From Amycolatopsis oliviviridis (lineage in GTDB: Bacteria > Actinomycetota > Actinomycetes > Mycobacteriales > Pseudonocardiaceae), in the NCBI RefSeq assembly GCF_014654365.1, contig NZ_BNAY01000005.1, forward strand, positions 310,001 through 374,000: 64,000 nucleotides of DNA. Reading direction: 5' to 3'. The notes under the pieces are model-generated. The model worked only from the letters and a program-made list of their open reading frames with translations. It ran no database searches and was not told where the DNA came from. The stretch's first letter is position 1, and every line of letters begins with the position of its first letter. The position numbers and the translations under genes are program-made. Shown piece after piece: positions 1 to 7,405 of this stretch.

Positions 1-767
1 TTCGCCTGTCGGACAAGGAAATGCGGGACCGCCGGGGCCGTGACCTCGGCATGGTCTTCCAGGACCCGCTGTCCTCGCTGAACCCGGTCATCCCGATCGG
101 GCTGCAGATCACCGAGGTGCTGGAGCGGCACCGCGGGATGTCGCGCAAGGTGGCGTCGGTCGAAGCGGTCGAGCTGCTGGACAAGGTCGGCATCCCCGAC
201 CCGTCGCGGCGGCTTTCCGAGTACCCGCACCAGCTTTCCGGCGGGATGCGGCAGCGCGCGCTGATCGCGATCGCGCTGGCGTGCCGTCCGCGGCTGCTCA
301 TCGCCGACGAGCCGACCACCGCGCTCGACGTGACGATCCAGGCGCAGATCCTCGCGTTGCTGCGCGAACTGGTGCAGGACACCGGGACCGCGCTGATCAT
401 GATCACGCACGACCTCGGTGTGGTCGCCGGTCTCTGCGACGAGGTCAACGTGCTCTACGGCGGCAAGATCGTCGAGCGCGCGGAGCGGCACTCGTTGTTC
501 GCCGAGCCGCGGCATCCGTACACCCACGGCCTGCTCGCCTCGATCCCGCGTCTCGACGCGGGCCGCGGCGAGAAACTGATCCCCATCAAGGGATCCGTCG
601 CCGACAACATCCCGTGGGACGGCGGTTGCGCGTTCGCGCCCCGCTGCCCGAACGCTCTCGGCGTATGCCGTGAGGTTTCACCGCAGCTGACCCCCGATCG
701 CGGTGGGCTGCTGCGCTGCCACAACCCGGTGATCCCGGCCGTGGCCGCACGAGGAGGGGCCCGATGA
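1..767 (+). CDS. Dipeptide/oligopeptide ABC transporter ATP-binding protein (DppD/OppD type), 5'-truncated
   Basis: This is one of two ATPases that power uptake of peptides by a membrane ABC importer. The frame is open to the left edge, so the start and the Walker A loop lie outside the window. Visible are the Q-loop (MVFQDPLSSLNP), the signature LSGGMRQRALIAIAL, Walker B LLIADEPTTALDV and the switch His in MITHDLGV. The C-terminal part has the oligopeptide-transporter Cys cluster (CAFAPRCPNALGVC). It overlaps the next ATPase by 4 nt (ATGA), so the two are translationally coupled and form a DppD/DppF heterodimer. The substrate cannot be read from the ATPases; nickel or opine importers of the same family are alternatives. 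Confidence 0.93.
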   Translation, partial: RLSDKEMRDRRGRDLGMVFQDPLSSLNPVIPIGLQITEVLERHRGMSRKVASVEAVELLDKVGIPDPSRRLSEYPHQLSGGMRQRALIAIALACRPRLLIADEPTTALDVTIQAQILALLRELVQDTGTALIMITHDLGVVAGLCDEVNVLYGGKIVERAERHSLFAEPRHPYTHGLLASIPRLDAGRGEKLIPIKGSVADNIPWDGGCAFAPRCPNALGVCREVSPQLTPDRGGLLRCHNPVIPAVAARGGAR

Positions 768-1882
768 CGCACGCGGTACCGGCGCAGGAAGTGCTCCTGG
801 AGGTCGAAGACCTCAAGGTTCACTTCCCGATCAAGCGCGGCATTGTGGTCGACAAGACGGTCGGGCACGTGTTCGCCGTCGACGGTGTCGATCTGGCCAT
901 CCGCAAGGGTGAGACCTACGGCCTGGTCGGGGAATCCGGCTGCGGTAAGTCCACTTTGGGCAGGGCGATCCTCCGGCTGACCGAGTTGACGGCGGGCAAG
1001 GTCGTCTTCGACGGCACCGACGTCGCCGGGCTCAAGGGCGAGGAACTGCGCAAGGCGCGCCGCCGGATGCAGATGGTCTTCCAAGACCCGATGTCCTCTT
1101 TGGACCCTCGGCAGTCGGTGGAATCCATTCTGACGGAAGGGATGAAGGCGCACGGCCTCGACAAGGACAAGGAAGCGACCGCCGAGCGGTTGCGTGAACT
1201 CCTCGCCGCGGTCGGTCTTCCGGAGTCCTCGCTGCGGAAGTACCCGCACGAGTTCTCGGGCGGCCAGCGTCAGCGCATCGGCATCGCGCGGGCGCTCGCG
1301 GTCCAGCCGGACCTGATCGTCGCCGACGAGCCGGTGTCCGCGCTGGACGTCTCGGTGCAGGCGCAGGTCGTCAACCTCCTGGAGGACCTGCAGGAGAAGC
1401 TCGGGCTCACGTACCTGGTGATCGCGCACGACCTCGCGGTGGTGCGGCACATCTCCGACCGCATCGGCGTGATGTACCTCGGCTCGCTGGTCGAGGAGGC
1501 CGACGCCGACACGCTGTACGAGAACCCGCTGCACCCGTACACGCGGGCGCTGCTTTCGGCGATCCCCGTGCCGGACCCGACGGTGGAGGACAGCCGGGAG
1601 CAGATCCTGCTCGCCGGTGACCTGCCCTCGCCGGCGCGGCCGCCGTCCGGCTGCCGCTTCCACACGCGGTGCCCGTGGAAGCAGCAGAGCCTGTGCGACA
1701 CCGACCGCCCGCAGCTGCGGGAGATCGGCGCCGGGCACCGGGTCGCGTGCCACTACGCGGAGGACATCCGCGACGGGCGGATCAAGCCGCACGCGGTCGA
1801 GGCGGAACTCGTCGGAGCCGGGGACCTGAACCCCGACGTCGGCGGGCTGCCGGACGTCGGCTCGGCGGCGGAGATCCTCTAG
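764..1882 (+). CDS. Dipeptide/oligopeptide ABC transporter ATP-binding protein (DppF/OppF type)
   Basis: This is the second ATPase of the peptide importer, complete at 372 aa. It has Walker A (GESGCGKST), the Q-loop MVFQDPMSSLDP, signature FSGGQRQRIGIARAL, Walker B LIVADEPVSALDV and the H-loop VIAHDLAV. The C-terminal domain carries the family Cys motif (CRFHTRCPWKQQSLC). The ATG lies inside the stop of the upstream ATPase. It is the last gene of the operon: a long palindrome follows within 20 nt of the stop. About 45 residues extend past the usual Cys cluster, rich in Asp/Gly and probably unstructured. Confidence 0.95.
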   Translation: MTHAVPAQEVLLEVEDLKVHFPIKRGIVVDKTVGHVFAVDGVDLAIRKGETYGLVGESGCGKSTLGRAILRLTELTAGKVVFDGTDVAGLKGEELRKARRRMQMVFQDPMSSLDPRQSVESILTEGMKAHGLDKDKEATAERLRELLAAVGLPESSLRKYPHEFSGGQRQRIGIARALAVQPDLIVADEPVSALDVSVQAQVVNLLEDLQEKLGLTYLVIAHDLAVVRHISDRIGVMYLGSLVEEADADTLYENPLHPYTRALLSAIPVPDPTVEDSREQILLAGDLPSPARPPSGCRFHTRCPWKQQSLCDTDRPQLREIGAGHRVACHYAEDIRDGRIKPHAVEAELVGAGDLNPDVGGLPDVGSAAEIL

Positions 1883-1897
1883 CTCCGCTCCTGCAAT

Positions 1898-1952
1898 GCG
1901 CGTGAAGGCCCCCTTCCCTCGGCTCAGCCGCGTGAAGGGGGCCTTCACGCGC
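1898..1952. repeat. Intergenic palindrome, family A (GTGAAGGCCCCCTTC), copy 1
   Basis: Two 19-nt complementary arms (core GCGTGAAGGCCCCCTTC) are separated by a 17-nt loop. It directly follows the peptide transporter operon and may act as its terminator, although no T-run follows. It is flanked on the right (about 1958-1979) by AGAGGACGAAACGCG, which resembles the right arm of family B, so this copy may also be nested in a family-B remnant. Confidence 0.85.
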
Positions 1953-2032
1953 TTTGGCGCATTTAGAGGACGAAACGCGGTGGGGCCGGCGTGACCGGCG
2001 CGCGAGGCCGCGATCGGGCAGACTCTCCTGTC

Positions 2033-2674
2033 ATGCGGGTCACAGTGCTGGGTGCGTCGGGGCGGACGGGGATTCACGTGGTCCGGCTGCTGCGGGGGCG
2101 GGGACATCAGGTGCGGGCCGGGCTGCGCAGCCGCCGCCGCGCCGAGGAGGTCGCCGGGCTCGGCGCCGAAACCGTGGTCGCGGACGTCACCGCCGACGCG
2201 GACGACCTCGTCGAAGCGCTCGCCGGTTCCGAGGTCGTGATCAGCGCGATCGGCGCGCCCGATCCGGATCAGGCCTCGGTCGACCTCGTCGACCGCGACG
2301 GCGTGATCACCGCCGTCCGCGCCGCGGAGAAGGCCGGTGTCGCGCGGTTCGTGCAGCTTTCCGCGCAGTTCGCGGACTCGCCGGATCAGGGCGATCGCCT
2401 GGTGCGGTCCATCCTGATGGCGAAGCAGATCTCCGACAGCGTCCTGCGCCGGTCGAGCCTGAACTGGACGATCGTCCGCCCCGGCACCCTCACCGACGAC
2501 CAGCCCGCCGGCCGCGTCAAGCTCGGCGGTCACCTCGAACCCGGGCACGTCTCCCGCGCCGACGTCGCCGCGGTGCTGGTCGCCACCCTCGACGAGCCGC
2601 TCACCGAGAACCAGGGGTTCGACGTCATCGGCGGGGAGATCCCGATCCCGTCGGCCCTCGCCGCTCTTAGCTGA
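2033..2674 (+). CDS. NAD(P)H-binding atypical SDR (NmrA/flavin reductase-like)
   Basis: A 213-aa single-domain Rossmann protein. The N-terminus VTVLGASGRTGIHVV matches the GxxGxxG dinucleotide-binding loop, and WTIVRPGTL is the family's substrate-side motif. Proteins of this class are NAD(P)H-dependent reductases or redox sensors; the substrate is unknown. I chose the ATG at 2033 rather than the GTG at 1991 because the beta-strand of the fold begins right after it. It converges on the CGNR regulator and overlaps it by 8 nt at the 3' end. Confidence 0.85.
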   Translation: MRVTVLGASGRTGIHVVRLLRGRGHQVRAGLRSRRRAEEVAGLGAETVVADVTADADDLVEALAGSEVVISAIGAPDPDQASVDLVDRDGVITAVRAAEKAGVARFVQLSAQFADSPDQGDRLVRSILMAKQISDSVLRRSSLNWTIVRPGTLTDDQPAGRVKLGGHLEPGHVSRADVAAVLVATLDEPLTENQGFDVIGGEIPIPSALAALS

Positions 2675-3230
2675 GCGCCTTCTTCCGCTCCCGCGAAGCC
2701 CGCAGGTTCGCGACGTTCCCGCAGGTCCGCACGTCGTGCCAGACTCCGCTGTTGTTGCGCGAGACGTCGTAGAACGCCGAACGGCAGCCGTCGAGACGGC
2801 ACAGTTTCAGCCGCTGCCAGATCCCGGCCTGCTGCGCGAGCAGCGTCTCCGTCCACAGCGCCGAAGCGAGCCACTGCCGTCCGGTGCCGGACGGGAACAG
2901 CCGGACGACGCCGTCGCGTACGGCGAGATCCGCCTTGATCGGTTTCTCGACGGCCGCGTCGTCGCCGTCCAAGAGCGAAACGAACGACTCCCGCAGATCG
3001 CGAAGCGCGCGGAGGTCGCCCGGGCCCAGCGTGAGCTCGGGCACGTCGGAGTCCCGGGTCTTCGACCATTCCTTCAGTGCCTCGGCGGCCCAGGGCCGGG
3101 CCAGGTCGACGTCACTCAGCAGGTCGAGGCCGTGCGTCTTGATCGCCTTCGTGTTGAGGAAGTCCTGAACGAGCGCCAGCCCCGAGGGGGCGGTGCGTAA
3201 CCGGTAGCGGTCGGTCGCGGTCCATGACAT
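2667..3230 (-). CDS. CGNR zinc-finger / ABATE-domain transcriptional regulator
   Basis: A 187-aa protein with an N-terminal ABATE domain (about residues 10-130) and a C-terminal CGNR zinc finger, where CRLDGC and RTCGNVANLRASRER provide the zinc-binding cysteines and basic DNA-binding tail. Members are putative stress-related DNA-binding regulators. It is divergent from the SDR at 3318, with 87 nt between them that contain the palindrome GTCAAGCGTACTTGAC next to this gene's start. This suggests it regulates itself and the SDR (inference). Confidence 0.88.
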   Translation of the reverse strand: MSWTATDRYRLRTAPSGLALVQDFLNTKAIKTHGLDLLSDVDLARPWAAEALKEWSKTRDSDVPELTLGPGDLRALRDLRESFVSLLDGDDAAVEKPIKADLAVRDGVVRLFPSGTGRQWLASALWTETLLAQQAGIWQRLKLCRLDGCRSAFYDVSRNNSGVWHDVRTCGNVANLRASRERKKALS

Positions 3231-3232
3231 AG

Positions 3233-3248
3233 GTCAAGCGTACTTGAC
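3233..3248. promoter_or_regulatory. Putative operator between CGNR regulator and SDR
   Basis: GTCAAGCGTACTTGAC is a 6-4-6 inverted repeat lying 3 nt upstream of the CGNR start codon. A related direct repeat, GACATAGG followed by CAA, occurs at 3226 and 3277. It is a plausible autoregulatory site. Confidence 0.5.
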
Positions 3249-3317
3249 TCTGTCTGCGTGCGCAGTCATCCTGACGACATAGGCAAAAGCAGAACACTTC
3301 TGTCAAGGGAGCAAGTT

Positions 3318-4016
3318 ATGACCTCCATCGAAGGCGCGGTCGTCCTGGTCACCGGCGGGCAGCGCGGACTGGGCAGGGCGTTCGTCGCCGAGCTGCTCGC
3401 CCGCGGCGCCGCCAAGGTCTACGCGACGGCCAGGTCGCCGCGCGAGGAGACCGATCCGCGGATCGTCCCGCTCCCGCTCGACGTCACCGACCCGGAGTCC
3501 GTCCGCGCGCTGGCCGCCGCGGCGAGCGACGCGACGATCGTCTTCAACAACGCCGGGGTCCTCGGCCTCGGCTCGCTGCTCGGCGAAGACGTCGAAGCGC
3601 ACCGGCCGGTCTTCGAGACGAACGTCTTCGGGGCACTGCGGATCGCGCAAGCGTTTGCGCCGCAACTCAAGGACGGCGGAGCGCTGGTCAACGTCCACTC
3701 CGTCCTGTCGTGGGCGGCCGGCTCGGGGTCCTACGGCGCGTCGAAGGCGGCCTTCTGGTCGCTCACCAACTCGCTCCGGATCGAGTTCGCCGGGCAGGGC
3801 ACCCAGGTCGTGGGCGTCCACCTCGGCTACACCGACACCGACATGACCCAGGGGCTCGACATCCCCAAGAACGACCCGCGCGACGTCGCCCGCCAGGTCG
3901 TCGACGGGCTGGAGAAAGGTGAGACCGAGGTGCTCACCGACGACCTCACCCGCCGGGTCAAGGCCGCGCTGTCCGGTCCGGTCGAACACCTCGGCACCAC
4001 CCGGATCGCCGGATAG
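3318..4016 (+). CDS. SDR family oxidoreductase
   Basis: A classical short-chain dehydrogenase/reductase of 232 aa. It shows the cofactor loop TGGQRGLGR, the NNAG motif, a catalytic Ser in the HSVLSWAA segment, and YGASK (catalytic Tyr and Lys). It should catalyse an NAD(P)-dependent carbonyl/alcohol conversion; the substrate is unknown. The ATG at 3318 is preceded by AAGGGAG at good spacing, so an upstream in-frame ATG at 3258 is less likely. It is divergent from the CGNR regulator, which probably controls it. Confidence 0.92.
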   Translation: MTSIEGAVVLVTGGQRGLGRAFVAELLARGAAKVYATARSPREETDPRIVPLPLDVTDPESVRALAAAASDATIVFNNAGVLGLGSLLGEDVEAHRPVFETNVFGALRIAQAFAPQLKDGGALVNVHSVLSWAAGSGSYGASKAAFWSLTNSLRIEFAGQGTQVVGVHLGYTDTDMTQGLDIPKNDPRDVARQVVDGLEKGETEVLTDDLTRRVKAALSGPVEHLGTTRIAG

Positions 4017-4023
4017 AAAACCG

Positions 4024-4054
4024 TTGGCGGAAGCATCCGGACCCGGGGTAGCTT
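4024..4054 (+). promoter_or_regulatory. Possible promoter of the erm leader transcript
   Basis: TTGGCG at 4024 and TAGCTT at 4049 are 19 nt apart. The -10 lies 7 nt before the leader ATG, which would give a leaderless leader-peptide mRNA. The A/T-rich stretch just upstream (ATAGAAAA, near 4013) resembles the element WhiB7 needs beside the -35 at mycobacterial erm promoters. This is a weak match. Confidence 0.3.
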
Positions 4055-4061
4055 CGCCGCC

Positions 4062-4100
4062 ATGTGTGCATCCGCGTTCACCAGGACCCGCCGCGCCTAG
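4062..4100 (+). CDS. Putative erm leader peptide (12 aa)
   Basis: A 12-codon open frame, MCASAFTRTRRA, precedes the Erm gene by 99 nt. Macrolide-inducible erm genes typically have such short leaders on which a drug-bound ribosome stalls. The R-T-R-R end resembles the arginine-rich arrest motifs of known erm leaders (R/K-x-R/K). Its stop codon lies inside the first stem of an attenuator-like fold, and its first eight bases are complementary to the erm start region. No strong RBS precedes it, so it may be leaderless. Confidence 0.5.
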   Translation: MCASAFTRTRRA

Positions 4101-4211
4101 CGGCGGATCCCACGCGTCCAGCAAGGAACCGCCGCCCTAGCGAGTCATCGCCGGGCAGGCTTCGTGCTGCCCGGCTCACCTCGAAGCCGCGGAGATCCCT
4201 TGCGCACACAT
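4084..4211 (+). promoter_or_regulatory. Attenuator-like RNA leader of erm
   Basis: CCGCCGC at 4088-4094 pairs with GCGGCGG at 4100-4106, and the same GCGGCGG can instead pair with a second CCGCCGC at 4129-4135. A perfect 9-bp hairpin (GCCGGGCAG/CTGCCCGGC) spans 4150-4175. ATGTGTGC at the leader start (4062-4069) is complementary to GCACACAT at 4204-4211, next to the erm start codon. Mutually exclusive stems plus a leader peptide are the hallmark of ribosome-mediated control. Confidence 0.5.
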
Positions 4212-4934
4212 CGTCCTGGCCGTCATGAACTCGGCCAGAACTTCCTCATCGACCGGAACACCATCGAAACCGTCGTGAAGCTCGTCGACGGCACGGCCGG
4301 GCCGATCATCGAATTCGGCACGGGCGACGGCGCCCTGACCCTGCCGTTGGAACGGCTCGGCAGGCCACTGACCGGCGTCGAGATCGACGACCGCCGCACC
4401 GCTCGGCTGGTGAGCCGCGTCCAGCCGCCGACGAAGATCGTCACCGCGGACTTCCTGCGGTTCCCGTTGCCGAAGACACCCCATGTGCTGGTCGGGAACC
4501 TGCCGTTCCACCTGACCACCGCGACCCTGCGCCACGTCCTCGCCGCTCCCGGGTGGACGGACGCCGTCCTGCTCATGCAGTGGGAGGTGGCGCGCCGCCG
4601 GGCCGGGGTCGGTGGCGCGACCATGATGACCGCGCAGTGGTGGCCGTGGTTCGACTTCCGGCTGGCGGGCCGGGTGCCCGCGGAGGCGTTCCGCCCGAGG
4701 CCCGGCGTCAACGGTGGTCTGCTCACCATGACCCGGCGTGGGCGGCCGCTCGTCGACGACGCGGATCGTGAGCGCTACCAGGACTTCGTGCGGCAGGTGT
4801 TCACCAGCCCAGGCAGGGACGTCGTGCCCAAACGGCTCACCGCACGCCAGTGGGCTGAGGCGTTTCGGCTTCGGCGAGGAAGTCCGGCTCGCGGGCGCGG
4901 CGCTTCGTCGAACCGAACAGGACGCCGCCGATGA
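4200..4934 (+). CDS. erm: 23S rRNA (adenine-N6)-dimethyltransferase, Erm family
   Basis: Methylates A2058 of 23S rRNA using SAM and gives resistance to macrolides, lincosamides and streptogramin B. HELGQNFLID is the Erm N-terminal motif, EFGTGDGALT is SAM motif I, GVEID motif II, and NLPFH is the N-L/I-P-F motif of the rRNA/KsgA dimethylases. It most resembles the mycobacterial Erm(37)-(41) group in its GRHELGQNF start. I prefer the TTG at 4200, preceded by GGAG, over the GTG at 4164, which lies in the loop of a hairpin. Its last 98 nt overlap the convergent exporter gene, so the C-terminus (Arg/Gly-rich) may be poorly constrained. An intrinsic resistance gene rather than a recent import is my inference. 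Confidence 0.88.
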   Translation: MRTHRPGRHELGQNFLIDRNTIETVVKLVDGTAGPIIEFGTGDGALTLPLERLGRPLTGVEIDDRRTARLVSRVQPPTKIVTADFLRFPLPKTPHVLVGNLPFHLTTATLRHVLAAPGWTDAVLLMQWEVARRRAGVGGATMMTAQWWPWFDFRLAGRVPAEAFRPRPGVNGGLLTMTRRGRPLVDDADRERYQDFVRQVFTSPGRDVVPKRLTARQWAEAFRLRRGSPARGRGASSNRTGRRR

Positions 4935-5760
4935 CGACGGCCGCGGCGACGATCTCCACCAGGGAGGGCCGCTCGTCGAGGACCAGGAACGCCATCGACA
5001 GCCCGACCACCGGCACCAGCAGGGAGAACGGCGCGACCACACCCGCCGGGTTGCGGCGCATCAGCGACGTCCAGATCCCGGAGCCGACGATCGTGCCGAA
5101 CAGCACGACGTAGGCGAGCCCGCCGAGGCCGATCAGCCCGGTGGTCGTGCCGAGGGTGCTCAGCGAGCGCCCGATCTCGCCGGGGCCCTCCATCGCCAGT
5201 GACAGCGCGAACATCGGCAGCGGCGGCACCACGGACATCCAGAGGACGAAGTTCAGCGGGTTGTCCGGTGCCGCCTGTCGCGTGCTCAGGTTGCCGAAAG
5301 CCCAGCTCAGCGCGCCGAGCAGGGTCAGGATCACCGGCAGCAGGGCGGCGTTCCCGGCCTGTTGCCAGGCGATCGTCGCCATCCCGGCGACGGCGAGCAG
5401 GATCCCGGCGAGCTGCCGTCCGGACACTCGTTCCCGCAGGAAGACGGCGCCGAGCAGGACGGTGAACGGGGCCGAGGCCTGCAGCACCAGAGACGCGAGG
5501 CCGGTCGGCATGCCGGTGTCCATCGCGATGAAGAGGAAGGCGAACTGCCCGGTGCCGAAGCCCAGCCCGTAGCCGAGCAGGTGGCGGATCTTCACCTTCG
5601 GCCACCGTACGAACAGGACGGTCGGGATCGCGATGATCGCGAAGCGCAGCCCGCCGGCGAAGACGGGCGGGAACTGTCCGAGGGTGGCGTGGATGGCGAG
5701 GAAGTTGCAGCCCCAGAGGACGACGACGAGCAGGGCGAGCAAACGGTCGCGGGCGGGCAT
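4837..5760 (-). CDS. EamA/DMT-family exporter
   Basis: A 307-aa membrane protein with about ten hydrophobic segments arranged as two EamA repeats. The N-terminus LLALLVVVLWGCNFLAIHATL matches the W-G-x-N-F start of the drug/metabolite transporter family. These export amino acids, purines or similar metabolites. It is divergent from the LysR regulator at 5847, which may control it. Its 3' end overlaps erm by 98 nt on the opposite strand. Confidence 0.9.
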   Translation of the reverse strand: MPARDRLLALLVVVLWGCNFLAIHATLGQFPPVFAGGLRFAIIAIPTVLFVRWPKVKIRHLLGYGLGFGTGQFAFLFIAMDTGMPTGLASLVLQASAPFTVLLGAVFLRERVSGRQLAGILLAVAGMATIAWQQAGNAALLPVILTLLGALSWAFGNLSTRQAAPDNPLNFVLWMSVVPPLPMFALSLAMEGPGEIGRSLSTLGTTTGLIGLGGLAYVVLFGTIVGSGIWTSLMRRNPAGVVAPFSLLVPVVGLSMAFLVLDERPSLVEIVAAAVVIGGVLFGSTKRRAREPDFLAEAETPQPTGVR

Positions 5761-5846
5761 GTCTTCACTCTGACGTGGATGACCATTTAGGACCAGCGAG
5801 AATATTTGCAGCGACCGTTCAGTTTCGCTTCACATATGCTGGTGCC

Positions 5847-6785
5847 ATGGACATCGGCCGGTTGCGGACCCTGCGGGAGTTCGCCGACCGCGGCAGCGTG
5901 ACGGCGGCCGCGAAAGCGTTGCACTGCACCCCGTCCGCGGTTTCCCAGCAGCTGCGCGCCTTGCAGGGTGACGTCGGTCTCGCGCTGACGGAGCCGGCCG
6001 GACGCGGGCTGCGGCTGACCGACGCGGGCCGCGCGCTCGTCGCCCGCGCGGACGACGTGCTCGCCGCGCTCGATCGCGCGGAGTCCGAATTGGACACTTA
6101 CCGCAGTGCCCCGCGCGGCCGGGTCCGGGTGGCGATCTTCCAGTCGGCCGGGCTGATGCTGCTGCCCGGCCTGCTGCACCGGGTGGCGGAATTCGACGGG
6201 CTGGACGTCATCGTGCGCGACGTCGACATGACGCCACCCGAGGTGCCGGGGCTCGTCGCGGACTACGACATCGTGGTGGCGCACCGGGACGAGCACGCGG
6301 AGCCGCTCGGATCGGAACGGCTGGAGTCGCGGCATCTGCTGCGCGAACCGCTCGACGTGGCGCTCCCGGCGGGGCATCGGCTCGCGAAGCGGCGCCGGAT
6401 CGAGCTCGCCGAGCTGGCCGACGAACGCTGGATCAGCGTCAACGCCGGGTTCCCGGTGGACGACATCCTCCAGTCGCTGATCATCCGCACCGGCGTGCGG
6501 CCGCGGGTGGTGCAGCGCATCAACGACTTCCGGATCATCGAACGGCTGGTGGCCGCGGGGCACGGGATCGCGCTGCTGCCCCGGTACACAGTGGACACCC
6601 GGCGCGGCAGCGGCCTGGTCTGCCGTCCGCTCGCCGGGATCAAGGCGGCGCGGCACGTCGAGGCGGTCTGCCGGCTCGGTGCGTCCTCGCGGCCGGCGGT
6701 GGCGAAGGTGCTCGACGCGCTCGCCGACGAGGTCGCGGCGCTCACGGGCGAGCGTGACTCTTCAGGTGGTCCAGCGCGATCTTGA
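5847..6785 (+). CDS. LysR-family transcriptional regulator
   Basis: A 312-aa LTTR. The N-terminal winged HTH covers residues 1-60 (RLRTLREFADRGSVTAAAKAL, then TPSAVSQQLRAL), followed by the linker helix and a periplasmic-binding-protein-like effector domain. The ATG at 5847 begins exactly at the HTH, so upstream in-frame starts are unlikely. It is divergent from the EamA exporter with 86 nt between the starts, the usual arrangement for an LTTR controlling an exporter. It converges on and overlaps the TetR gene by 44 nt. Confidence 0.93.
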   Translation: MDIGRLRTLREFADRGSVTAAAKALHCTPSAVSQQLRALQGDVGLALTEPAGRGLRLTDAGRALVARADDVLAALDRAESELDTYRSAPRGRVRVAIFQSAGLMLLPGLLHRVAEFDGLDVIVRDVDMTPPEVPGLVADYDIVVAHRDEHAEPLGSERLESRHLLREPLDVALPAGHRLAKRRRIELAELADERWISVNAGFPVDDILQSLIIRTGVRPRVVQRINDFRIIERLVAAGHGIALLPRYTVDTRRGSGLVCRPLAGIKAARHVEAVCRLGASSRPAVAKVLDALADEVAALTGERDSSGGPARS

Positions 6786-7347
6786 GCGCGTCGGCGATCG
6801 GCGTGATGTCGTGCCGCAGGTGGGCCATCAGCAGACCACCCTGGAGGCAGGTCATCGCGGCCTGCGCGAGCCGGGCCGGGTCGGCGTCCTCAGCGAGCTT
6901 TCCCTTCTCCCGCAAAGACTTCAGGCCACGTTCGAGATGGGACTCCCATTCGCGGTAGGCCTTGTCCAGCAGCGGGGCCGCCTTCGGGTCGTCGCCGAGT
7001 TCGCCGGTGAGGTTGCCGAGCGGGCAGGCGACCGGGCCCTTCGGGGTGCTCTGGATGGCGAGGATCTCCTGGGCCCACTGGTCGAAGTCCGCCCATTCGC
7101 GGAGTTCGAAGATCGTGGGCTGGTTGCCGAGGATCAGTTCGAGGCAGCGGTCGATGACCGCCCCGACGAGTTCGTCCTTGTTCTTGAAGTAGTGGTACAT
7201 CTGCGATTTTCCGGCCCCGCTGGCCGCGAGCACCTTGTCGACGCTTGTCGCGGCGACGCCGTTGACGTACATCAGCTCGGCCGCCGCGTCGACGATCGCG
7301 TCCCTCGTCATCCGCCCCCGCGGGGTCTTCGCCGGTTGACCACTCAT
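6742..7347 (-). CDS. TetR-family regulator
   Basis: A 201-aa repressor. The HTH at residues 10-55 reads TRDAIVDAAAELMYVNGVAATSVDKVL, followed by the typical YHYFKNKDELV recognition helix. The C-terminal domain has the features of the TetR_C group that senses electrophiles or drugs. It is divergent from the peroxiredoxin-like gene at 7406, and two near-identical 16-bp palindromes lie between them. It very probably represses itself and the peroxiredoxin-like gene. Confidence 0.93.
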   Translation of the reverse strand: MSGQPAKTPRGRMTRDAIVDAAAELMYVNGVAATSVDKVLAASGAGKSQMYHYFKNKDELVGAVIDRCLELILGNQPTIFELREWADFDQWAQEILAIQSTPKGPVACPLGNLTGELGDDPKAAPLLDKAYREWESHLERGLKSLREKGKLAEDADPARLAQAAMTCLQGGLLMAHLRHDITPIADALKIALDHLKSHARP

Positions 7348-7362
7348 GTACTGAATAGTACA
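7347..7362. promoter_or_regulatory. TetR operator 1
   Basis: TGTACTGAATAGTACA is a perfect 6-4-6 inverted repeat immediately upstream of the TetR start codon. It matches operator 2 at 12 of 16 positions or better, with the outer TGTAC/GTACA identical. Confidence 0.75.
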
Positions 7363-7373
7363 GTCGGCCGCAC

Positions 7374-7389
7374 TGTACCGATCAGTACA
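7374..7389. promoter_or_regulatory. TetR operator 2
   Basis: TGTACCGATCAGTACA has the same layout as operator 1, 27 bp away centre to centre. It lies 17 nt before the peroxiredoxin-like start, so binding would block both divergent promoters. Confidence 0.75.
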
Positions 7390-7405
7390 ACCAAAGGAGC
7401 TGACG

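Noticed and set aside
455..2548. Long open frame opposite the peptide transporter genes, about 700 codons
   Set aside because: Arg/Ala/Gly-rich composition typical of antisense frames in GC-rich DNA; overlaps two certain genes and has no family motif or RBS.
4164..4199. Longer Erm start at GTG 4164
   Set aside because: The GTG lies in a hairpin loop with no RBS; TTG 4200 has GGAG at normal spacing and fits the family N-terminus.
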